Shown piece after piece: positions 44,501-56,500 of a stretch of 64,000 nucleotides of DNA. Both the position numbers and the translations under genes were made by a program. Origin of the DNA: Bretschneidera sinensis (taxonomy: Eukaryota > Streptophyta > Magnoliopsida > Brassicales > Akaniaceae); the NCBI GenBank assembly GCA_023935145.1, contig CM043700.1, forward strand, positions 24,460,001-24,524,000. The letters run 5' to 3'. Under the pieces are notes generated by a model, which saw only the letters and a list, made by a program, of their open reading frames with translations, was not told where the DNA came from and did no database searches. Within the stretch, counting starts at the first letter, position 1; every line of letters begins with the position of its first letter.

Positions 44501-47500
44501 TTCTTGAATTCAGGGGTTTCAGCATGTGTTGACAATTATTACTTCTGTAGTGTACGGTAGACTTCTTATGCGAATGGCAATTTGAAACCATTGCAGGTAT
44601 ATTTCCTGGAAGATGCTACCCAGTTTCTGCAAGAGAAATCACGCAAGAACTTCGGATGGTGAATGACCACTCATTATCTTGGAGGCATATAAGGTTGCTG
44701 TTATGTCTCCGTGACATTGGTAATCTCTCACTGTATCAGAGATTGTTGGTCGTTTTGCAACCTCCTTTGAGGAGCAATTTTTCTCTTTAATCTCGTCCAA
44801 AAAGTTGTTTCTTAATTGATAGAAAAATTTGCGTAGACCTTCTCAATTATTCCTTTCCAATATTCGCAGGTCCATTCCTTGGATCATATCGAAGCTATTG
44901 AACGTACAAGTCAACTTCTTTCGAGGTATAAATATTCCTCTCTCAGCTTTTTTTTTTTGGCAGAAAAACTTAGTAAATGTACAACTAGAATCCTCAAAAT
45001 TGAAGTATTGTGTATAAGGAAATTCTTTTCACGACATTGTAATGCTATGTTTTTAGAAGAGTGGGAGCAGCTAGTTGTTAAAAGCGCGCCTGAGGCATGC
45101 CTAGGCACTATGCGCATTGAGGCTCCAAGTTCAGTGCCTCTTTGTACTCCAAGCGAGGCGACCTGCGTGAGGTGCGTGCTTTTGGCTGAGGCGCAAGGCG
45201 CAGAAAAAGCGCCTGGTATATGTTATGGGAAGAAGGAGAAGAAGTAAAATTACCCCCTTTTTATTATAATTTTTTTGTTTAAAAACCCTTTATAAGTATT
45301 TTCGGCCTTGTCTGTCCTCAAATAGAACATACCCATGGCCTTTTAGTCTTTCTCTTTTAGTTTTGAATTTTGGGTTTTGTTTTCTATCTCAAGTCTCAAC
45401 GAAGATGACAATGAACAATATTTTCTTTTTGTTTTCTATTTCTTTTACCCGTCACTCAATCTCTAGAGTTTAAACTAATGGGTTATGGGCAGTGTTTTCA
45501 GAGGCGAGGGCGTTGGGACGAGGCATTTTGCCTTAATGAGGCGAGGCGTAAGCCCCGAGGCGTTGGGGCGTAAGCCTTTTGAAACGTTGGAGCATTTTAA
45601 ATAAAATAATATTAATTAAATTATAAAAATACTAAAAAATTAAAATAATATAAATAAATTAATTATCAATAAACTTTACTAATTTAAGACATATAAATAA
45701 ATAATTATCAAAATATTTTTACACAAATATCAAATAATTTGATGAAAATTTTAATCACACATTTGATAATATGATATTTTAATCACAAATATCAAACAAT
45801 GTGCTGTAAATTCTATTTATTAGTCAAATAGTCAAATAAAAATACTAGTATTATATTTGGTATGTGCTGTAAATATTATCTACTCAAAGCCTAATGACTT
45901 GGCTAAAAATCCATAGAAAGGCACGTGAAGTCTGATGAAATCAGTCTGCTCAAAGCTTGATGAAATGAAATGGGCTCATGATGACAAGCACGTGCTGCGA
46001 AGTCTCTCTCTCTCTGTGCATATTTTCTCTAAGTGAAGAAGACAAAAGCCAGTCTCTCTCTCTGTATATTTTCTCTAAGTTTTAATTTTTTTCAAAGGAA
46101 ACAAAAGCCAAATGAAATCCGATTTAAAGTCTGTCTCTAAGCATTTTGAAGACACCAGAGAGAACAGAGTCGCCGTTTAGATTTATGTAGCTGTTTCAAA
46201 GCTCAACTACGATGGTGCACCGAATAAGGAACCTGTGGTTGCACATCTCAGCCATCCGTTTCTATTGGTCTTCGTGGATGGGCGCGCCCCAAATTCCCCT
46301 TTCATAACACTGAGTTTTTACATGAGAAACGGTATGGCTATCTCTACTCCAATACATTCTTCTCATCTGGTTTTCATTTCTCTTAGTTTTTTTACAGAGC
46401 CTTTCAGCTGTTTGATAAAATATCTAATTGATTTTTTGGGGTTGCAGAAGGAAAAAAAAAATAGCATTGGGTGTATGCCCAGACGCCCGGGGCGTCAAAA
46501 GTGTACGGATGCCCCCGAAAAACGTGCGCCCAGTGACACTTTCGTCCCAGGATTCACGCCCTGGGGTGTTTTGGCCCGAAAACGCCTCTGGGCGCTCTCG
46601 GAAACGCGTCTGAAAACACTGGTTATGGGTTATCATGCATGGACTTATTTTTATTGGGTAATGGGTATATGATTATTTTATAATATAATATGAATATTTT
46701 CATTTCTTGTTACTAGTAGAACACATTATTCTATATTAATATTATTATTAGTGACAGTGTAGTGCCACTTGTTTTACTTAGTCAGTTAGTGTCTACTGGC
46801 TTATTTTTTAGGCTAAATTTCATGAAAAACACTGTGGTTTGCCTGTTTTTCATTTCATATCTTGAGGTATTTTTTCTAGCAAAATAAACATTGTGCTTGT
46901 CTGTTAGCATAGGGGGTGACAGAAATGACCATTTTACCCTATGCTAACGGAGACATGCCGGAGTTTTATTTTGTCAGAAAAAAACTCAGGGTATGAAATG
47001 AGAAAGCGGGCAAACCATAGGGTTTTTTCATGTAATTTAGCCATTTAAATATGTAAGGGTAAAATAATCATTTATTTTTCAAGTTAACATCTATCACCCT
47101 TGATGCTAACAGAGACAAGTACATGGTTTATTTTACTAGAAAAAAGCTTTAGGGTATAAAATGAAAAGCAGGCAAACCACGGGGTTTTTTTTTATGAAAT
47201 TTAGCCTATTTTTTAAAATAGTTTAGTGGGCTGGGTGCCACTTCTCAGAAAAAAAAAGTGGGCTAGGTGTCACAAAAGGTTAGCTGTCAGCCTGTCACAT
47301 GTTTGGAAGTTTGTGACTTTTAGTGGGTTAGTTTGGCTTGAGGAAGTTCCCCAGGCTATTGAGGCTTCGTTTCTTTGATGTAATGATTTTAACTTATCTT
47401 TGATATTCTAATTTCTTTTATAGAAAAGAAAACTGATACTATGCACATATATCATATACCTAATATATTACTGTTTTAGTGTCTTATCCTATATTACTAA

Positions 47501-50500
47501 TAAAATAAAATTTTCATATATTAATTAAATTGAAATTGAAATTGATTTTATAAATTTGTACTGAATCTTACAATTCGAATCTTGATTTGACAACTATGGT
47601 AAAGTAGATTATTGATTTCGATAAATAAAAAGCTAACTACTAGTTAATTGATTTTGTATATTAACAATATATATATATAACAAAAAACAATATATATATA
47701 TAAATAAACTGAAAAAATTATATATACAATTGAATTTAATTTGGTATATACGGTTTTAACTTGAGTTTAAGTAAGTATGTGTTTAATAATTTAATGTGTT
47801 TGCATTAAAGTAATGATGATAAGTTGATCACAAATTGAAAATCTATGATATTTCTTAATATAGTTTGTAATATATGATTTATAACCATTTTATACATATT
47901 TTTTCGTAAATGTGCGCCTCACCTTCGTCAAGCATGCGCCTGTGCCCGTGCCTTGTGCCTAGGCTCCAAATACCCTTTACGCCTTGCGCTTTTAACAACT
48001 ATGCTCTCACAATGTTTCAAAGAAGAAGAAAGTGCACAGTGCAACATTTTGGTGGGTTTTTATATACCACTTTTAACTATGCCTTCTTCTACAGACTCTA
48101 ATGGGTATCACGTGTCTCGCTAGGGCTGGGTCCTTTAACATCAAGTCCTGTTGCAGTTTTAAGTTAGTGGGTTAGGTGTCACATGCTTAGAAGTTAGTGG
48201 GTAGGTGTCATGCTTAGGCATAACTTTGCATGCTACTTAGGAACTAAATTATATATCGCTACTATTTATATGCATTAATCTGTGTACTGTGCACATATAT
48301 ATAATATATAATATAGTTTTTTAGTGTTTTATTATATATAAATAATAAAAGAATTATATATTAAAAAATAAAAATAAAATTTATATACACAATTGAATTT
48401 AATTAAGTATGTACTGTTTTAATGTTTAAATGAGTATATTTAATAATTACTTTAGAGCTTTGAGTTTAGTAGTTTTTAGCCTTTAGTGATTACTCTTTAG
48501 TCTTTTAAGTTTTATCATTAGATTGTTTGGGTGTTGATGATTGAATTGCTTAGAGCCATCTTGCCAAGTGTCTTTCCAATTGATTGCATGATCATTCAGT
48601 ATATGTTTTGCATATATACATGTCAATTGCCATTGATTTTAGGAATTTTTACTGAATCTTCTTATTCGATTCTCTATTCACAAAATCAAGATTTCGATTC
48701 ACGATTCGAATCTCAGTTTGAAAACTATGGGTGTAATTTTATGATATCATTAGTTTTCCTTTGTAACTAGAGGAGAGTTTATCTCTCTACTGGAAGTGGT
48801 CATATGGTGCCCCATTTGCATGTAAGGTTAGGTTTATAGCTAGACGTTTTCAAGAGGTAGTAATTGAGGAAGTAGCCTTTGGGATATGGGATGAAAATTT
48901 GACAATACCAGATTGCTTTTCACTGGTGCTTTCTATGAAGATTCTTGCTTTTAGGAACAGTCATAGAAGTAGGTTTTACCTTTTATCTGAGTTTCATTGC
49001 AATGGGTTAATTATGAACTGCGTGTTTTGGACCTTTATGCCTTTTATTTGAAGTCTGTTGATACATAATTTTATACTTCATCCTCAGTGCCTTGATGGAT
49101 GTTGGGATGAAAGTGGAGTTTATGGTTGATTAGTTACTTTTAATTGGCAGTTATTTCACTCCTGATACGTATGCTAATGAGCATTCAGCACGTGTTGCTA
49201 GACTCGCAGCTGGTTTGTGTGCTGATCTTGCTTCAGCAATTTTTCCTGGGCAGGCTAAAAACGGTTTTGCTCTGGTATGACTAATTTATGAATTTTTAAG
49301 TAGTATGCTTACGATATTCTTAAACTAACAGGGAACTCTTTCTGAATCTGGTTTTTTCCTTTAATGTTAATTATTTATTATCATGACTGAGTCAGGTTCG
49401 ACCTCCTGGTCATCATGCTCGTGTCAGACAGGCTATGGGATTTTGTTTCCACAATAATGCAGCAATTGCTGCATTAGCAGCTCAATTTGCCGGGGCAAAG
49501 AAGGTTCTCATTGTTGATTGGGTAATGTTTCTTGTTCACTACTCTTGATGCTTAATTGCCTTTATGAGTCTCATGGAGCAGCCATATAGAGAATGGGTGG
49601 TTTATGGCAAAGTGATGAATATGCTATGCGCAGTGCTTTAGTGCCATGAATTAATTTTGTTTTCCTTGATTATTGCAGGATGTTCATCATGGAAATGGCA
49701 CTCAAGAAATATTTGAGCAGAACAGATCGGTGAGCTTCATAATAGTAACATTGTTGGTTTTTGTATGTGCACCAACTTTTTAACACAGTACTACATTTAC
49801 TGTTAAATATTTTGCTGGAGGAGGTAGGATGGTCTGGGCTGTCACTTTTGTAATTTGAATTGAAAAGAGTAAGCATGCTGTATGCATAGTTGTCAAACGA
49901 TATTTTCTTAATTTTATGAATCGAGAATCGAGTCAGTTGAGAATTGTAAGATTCGGTACAAATTTTCAAATTAGTTGAAAATGGGACGTAATACATGTAA
50001 AACAAATGAAATATAATGTATTGAAAACTTATCTATGAATCATGTAATCGGAAAGGCGCTCTATATTATATATCTCTACCATATAAATGCTAAATTAAGT
50101 ATGATACATTGTTTGATGGAGTACACAAATATATTATATACACACACACACATAGGGGTGTGCAATCGGTCTGTTCGATTCGGTTATAAATTTAACCAAT
50201 TTTTTTGGTTACCCTAAACTCCTAACCAAACCGATTGAAGAAGCTAAGCGAAATCGAAACATATTGGACTGATTTATCTCAGTCTATTTCGGTTTTGGCC
50301 CTTATGGGCTTCTGGTATAGGCCTTAAGAATTATCAGTTATTTAACTTATTTTGGGCTCAAATTTGGGCTTCAAACTCACAAGAAATAAAAGACTCAATT
50401 AGAGCTGGTTGTCAAATCGAGATTCGAATCGTGAATCGAAATCATAATTTTGTAAATTGAGAATTGTAAGATTTGGTAAAATTTTTGTAAATCAATTGTA

Positions 50501-53500
50501 AATGATACCTAATTCATGTGTAACAAATAATTCACATGAAAAACGAAGTATAATGTATTATAAAATAATATATGGATGATCATGTGGCCTTATCGATCTT
50601 AAAAGTTATCTATAGACTATATCATATAAATAAGCGCTTGATGAAAATATGCTATATATTGTTTCTTGGAATATAAAAATTTATTTGTTGTATAAATATA
50701 TTGTTATAACATATATGCGTGTGCATGCATGCGTGTGTGTATGCAATATATGCCTAATGTTTCTTTAAATGTAAAAATATGACCAAAATGGGAAAAGAAT
50801 CTTCATATCCAACATACTTCCAAATAAACTACTATTATTGACTGAAATCAAAGGTATGAATGCTTTATGGGGTTTGTTCTTTTTTAAAATATTTTTCCAG
50901 AACCTTGAATTTCTAGAACAACTTTAATGAATGTGGAAAACTAATGAATTATGTTAATTTTAGCGCTAAATATTTTGAGTCTTAATCAGTTTTTTCTATA
51001 AAATTGAAAAATAAACAATAAAAAAATGGTAAACTGTATTAGGTGAATCAAATGATTCGATCCATACAATTAACCACCAATTCGTTTGATTCGGCATGCT
51101 AATTCTAATCTTTTAGGACTTGAATCAAATCGAATCATACGATTTTAGCAACTATATTAGCAATGGAAACACCCCGACTACCGTCTAAATATTAAGAAAT
51201 TATCAATTTAGCATCATAATAGAAGTCGCTCAAAGTCCAAACCATGTAGGATGTAAGCAGCATTTTAGCTCTACAAGTTAAATTCAAGCACCCACTTTAT
51301 TAAATACATATTACGAAATTATACTTCCATAAAGCTAAATACATAGATCGAAAGTTTTTTTTTTATAAGTAAAAAATTTATTAGGAAAGCACCAAGAAGG
51401 TGCAACAAAAAGCCAACGATTAATTACAATTAAAGAAATCCACAAAATCTAGAATATACTAACTATTTACAAAGAAATTCCCCAAAACCAAAAATTGATG
51501 GTGTTAAACCATATCTAATAATCCCATTAGGTTTTTCCACACCATCAAAAGCCCTCCAGTTCCTTTCTCCCCACACAATCCAAAAAATAGAATGTGGAAT
51601 CAAAATCAAAGCTTTCTTGACCTACTGGGGAGCTTTCAGGCCACTCCAAGCCCGAATCTTATTCAACACGGAATCCGCAAACACCCAAGATATTCCCACA
51701 ATCCTATATAACTCATCTCCCACAAACTTCTAGCTAAAGAGTACGACACATTGTTTGCAAATGAAGCACCGAAAGACGGACTCGACACATTGTTTGCAAA
51801 TGAAGCACCTATCTACAATCACTTTCCCCCTCCCTTGTAAATTATCAAGAGTAAGAATTTTCTCCAACGAAGCTTCCCGTGCAAAAAATGTTACTTTCTT
51901 CGGAGTTTTTGAGCACCAAATTGCTTTCAAGTGTAATTAGGGATACCATTTAAAGATGCTTTATCAAAAAGGATTTTACAAAAATCTTTCACCTTAAACC
52001 CTTTGATTGGACAAGGCCTACTTCTCATCACATCCTCTCTACCTCTCTCAATTCTAGTATTATATAAAGATTCTAGTAAGATCTCCATCTCTTCTGCTTC
52101 TCAATCATAAACATTACGGGTAAAAGGAACATTCAAAGAGACTCCATCATTAAACACGGAGTAGCGAACATAAACACTCACTTCTTTCTCTCAGAATGTT
52201 AAATATACTAGGATATTTATCTTTGATAGGGGTGTTCACACAATACATAGAGGGAAAGTTAAGTGAACTATACCAAAAAAATCAACCCATCTCCAGAAAA
52301 CCCATGTGCCATTACTGTGGGGAAGTTGTTTGCATTTACCCATGCGATACCTTAGTGTGGTTGTGCCATTATTTTTTGAATCAGCGCAAAACTCTTTGCT
52401 ACAGACTACAGTAGTTACACCTAGCCTTCTGCTCACCATCATTGCCAATAATTTGTGTAGTGATCCTACACTTGTGAGTTCTGACTTTGTAGTATTAGGT
52501 GTGTCCTTTTTGTTGTGACATCTAAAAAGGAGATATAAAGAAAAAAGAACAGAAAAATAAGTAGAATTAAGGCTACGGATGCTTAAAATATAGTATCTAG
52601 GGACATATATACTCTGTATGTTAACTAAGGAAGTAAATTAATGCTCTTTAACAAGAAAAACATGGAAGAACCAGCTTAGGATGAAGCAACAATAGAATTT
52701 ATTTTCAGTTGTTATATTAGGATGAAGCAGAAAAAAGAAAAAAGAAAAAAAAAAGGAGATTTTGTTTTAATGGCCAGAATGAGTGAAAAATCAAATTGTA
52801 TTTGGAAAGTCCACAAATTAATATACTAATTTTAAATCAACAATGAAACACAGAGAAACAGAAAACAAAGAGAGTCTACATTGAATTTGAAGGATAAAGA
52901 AACCAATAAAGATATTATCCGGTAGTTCTATACTGCAGGCAGTGCTACTCTAGTATTTTATGCACACTTTCACAAGGAACAATAGACGCATAGAGACAAG
53001 AAATCAGATTGAGTTAACAGATAAGGCATATAAACATAAATTCAAGCAAGAGAACAATGAACTCAATATGTGATATAAGACAAAGAAAAACTAAATTCAA
53101 GAGATTGTTTAATTAGGAAAATAAATAAGTGAGAATCAAATTAAATACATGTATAATTATCAAACATTAAATTTGTCAGATTTGATTAAAGAGAGTAAAT
53201 TGAGAATTTTCTGCAAAATTAGTCAAGGGAAAGTAATGGAAGAAATAAATCATAACTTCATAACCAACTTCGGGAATTGATAATTTCAAATTTTTGGAGA
53301 AAGATCTTAAAACTCACTCAAGTTAATAAACAAACGAGAAATAAATACTCACCTTTTGGCTTCTATAGATATGAATGATTGAAGAGGCTCCAAAGCAACC
53401 TTTTGATGAATCTGGAAAACATAAGGAATAGAATAGAAGTCAATAACAACAATGTACCTATTTGCTTATCAACTTATAGACAACATAAACTTAACTGAAC

Positions 53501-56500
53501 AATAGTGACTGCAAACTTTGCAAAACTACAAGTCAAATGCAAAATAGCCAATATAACTAACCAAAGTATCAAACATACAAAGTCAAAACAACAATCATCT
53601 TAACGAGCAAGCAAATCAATGATCATAACTAATCAAACTGTATAACTCAATGTATCAGCTAGAGGATTTTTCTTGAAGCTCCATTGAGCCAAAAAAGAGA
53701 CTTAGAATCTCAATTATCCTTATTTTTATCTGTAAAGTTAAACTTAGAATCCCAATAAAAAAAGTTAAACTTAGAATCATTATTAATTAGAAAGCAAATT
53801 ATGCACAAAATTAATCAAGCAGTACAAGTCAAAACGGTGATAAGTAATAATCATATGGTATAATTTATGAACACACACCACACACAATAAGGCATGTGAA
53901 TAAACAAGTCTTATTTGACCTAAGAACAAGAGGCTTAGAATCAAAGTCCTAAAAAACAATAAAGAAGAGGAAAACCAGTACGTAGTCCAGCATTATATTA
54001 TGGAAAAAGCAAGAATTAGGTGGGAATCAGCAGGAGGAAGCGGCACAAGTTGAGAGAAGCTCAAGCAGTAAATCTGAAAATCAGTGAAGTGGGCAATTAG
54101 AAAAATGGATTTAATAATCAGTGAAGTGGGATTTACGGCTGGAAGAGAGAGTGTACCTTGGAGAAACTGTGAGAAACTTGTGAATTTGCGAGAGAGGAGA
54201 TTCTGGTGTGGACTGTGGCGGCCTGCACTGCATACTTTGGCTTGGAGAAATAGTAAGAGACTTGTGTTTTAAAGTTGTGAGAGAGATGAGACTTGTGAAG
54301 GTGAGGCGGACTGATGCCGGCAAGATGAGGGTGTGGCGGTTGGTGCAAGGCAGACGGGTGAAGGGGTTAGGGCATGGGCAGACAAGAAATGAAGAAATGA
54401 GTTGGGGATTTTAGGTTTAGGTTTATACATTTATACTATTGAATATATAATTTTTTTTAATAAATAAATAGTTTTCTTTTGTTTGGTTAATCGGTTAATT
54501 CGGTTAAGTAAACATCTTAATTAACACTAAAACTGATACACAAGAAATCTAAAATCCAAAACCAAACCGATCTGTTTTGACTGAATAATCATACCGTTTT
54601 GCTGAATTCTATCTATTCGATTTGGCTTTAACTGTTTATTCTAAAATCACCTTGAAAAACCAAAACTCTAAAAAATCTTCAATCCCAACACTTGAGGCAT
54701 CCATATAGACTATTTCTGATTGAAATCAAAGATAGAGTATGATGTAGTACACATGCAAGATTAGAATTAGGGTTTTTAATTTAGAAATTATGGGTTATTT
54801 TGATTATGTTTAAAATTATGTAATTATGATAATATTAGGGGTAGTTTTGGAATTTAATATTCTTGTAAGACTAGGCTTTCTAAGATGTCTATATATAAGA
54901 TATCTCTATGTTATTTTGAGGTAGCTATTGATGAAAACACAACTTCATTGAAATCAAACGCAACTCTAAGATTGAGTTTGTTCATTTGCACCTTGTGATT
55001 AGGTTGATGCTCCCTGTGATTTGAATGGTTCTATCTTTATTTTCTTGTTACATGTTTTGCCTCCTATTGTTCTGCATCAAAATGGTATAAGAGCCAAAAG
55101 ATCCATCATCTTCAACTTGCTGCAAAAAGAAGTGCTGAACGATATAGATAGAGTAGAGAGAGACTGATTTTTAAAGCATCAACCTCCACTACATTCCGGT
55201 GTGCACTGCTACCATCAACAATATAAAAAATCTACGACTACAAAACCTCCGAAAGATCAGCCTGTTCCGTCACTATTTCTTCTGCCATGCACCGCTCAAA
55301 GTTTGATCAACTTTCAGATCAGCCACATCCCGACGTCACACAATAAATCTGACATGATCATCGTTACCAGAACTCGACGATCGGCCTATCCTAGAAAGTT
55401 CATCGCCAGTCTAGACCTGCGGCCTCCACATGCACTGCACGCGCCACCGTAGGCGGGTGGACTTCGAGTTGCTTTCTCCACTGATTGAGTCGAGCCATTC
55501 TGATCTCCTGAGTCGACCCTAAGCCAGATTGGAGCCGATCTGAGCCGCTTTCAAACCAGAACAAAAAGAAAACGCAAAAAAAAAGTTCAGTTTTTTTTTT
55601 TTTAATTTTTATATTCTGATTTATTTAGGTTCTGATTTTCTGTATTAAAAAACAGAACAGAACTGAAAAAAAGAGAAAAAAGAAACAAATAGAAACTGTT
55701 GCTTCTGCCTAAGGTTTTCTGCTTTCTTTATTTTTTATTTTCTTCTTTGGGAAAAAAAGAGAGAAGAAAGAAAATTTTTGCATGAAAACGTAATTGTTAA
55801 TTGGTCTATTATGTTTATCTATACTTGGGAAAAAATTGAAAGTTTGAGAGGTCAACTTATTATTGACACCACACGTTTAAATAAGTTGATATCCAAGAAG
55901 CAAGTATGGTTCTCATACCCTTCATTGTAGAATAAACAAGGAATATACAAACCTTAGATGTCGGGTTCGTCGTAATGAATGAAGGCTTGAAGAATTAAGA
56001 AGAAGATATGAGCATGAGTAGGGGTGTGTATATGACAATGCTTCTTGTGGTTATGATGATTATGATTGTGCTTATGGAGGTTGTGATGAGTGGTTACATA
56101 CGATGAAGTTGTCATCGACCAAACGCCTAAGTATGATTTTGTAGCTTTATATGAAGAGGTACAATATAGAAAAAGTGTTGAAAAGCTTTCAATAAGAATT
56201 GCACAAAATACGAGGAGCTTTGAAACAATTGAAAGAATCGAGGCATGAAGAAGTCCAACCTCATCATGAAGAACTAAGACTTGAAAAATCAAAACCCAGT
56301 GACATTAAGACATAGAATGATGAAGATATTTGAATTAAGGTTGCACCTTTGGAGCAAGTCTCATGCGAGGTTGTCTCAGTCCAATAAAATAATGAATTTG
56401 TTGAGAAAGTTTGATACAAGCTTGAAGTCATGGTTTATGTGCAAGCTCTTAGTGTGGATTTTATTGTACCTATTTGGTTTGAAGCACCTCCTCAACAGAC

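Larger units (their letters stand above)
45072..48001. mobile_element. Probable hAT-like element with nested insertions (HDA15 intron)
   Basis: The ends are inverted: TAGTTGTTAAAAGCGC at 45072-45087 and GCGCTTTTAACAACTA at 47986-48001. Both subterminal zones are full of GAGGCGC/GCGCCT-type repeats (45085-45225 and 47911-47990). No clear target duplication was found. The interior holds a complete inner hAT-like element and a MULE-type MITE. No transposase coding was found. Confidence 0.6.

Noticed and set aside
46235..46672. 145-codon open frame as a host gene
   Set aside because: It runs through the end of the inner hAT element and its flank, with no family features.
49885..51160. A separate 1.3-kb hAT element ending TTAGCAACTATA
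   Set aside because: The 8 bases after that end do not match the left flank, whereas the end at 57427 gives an exact 8-bp duplication.
55201..55452. 83-codon open frame as gag of the small LTR element
   Set aside because: No gag, zinc knuckle or other recognisable feature; probably chance.
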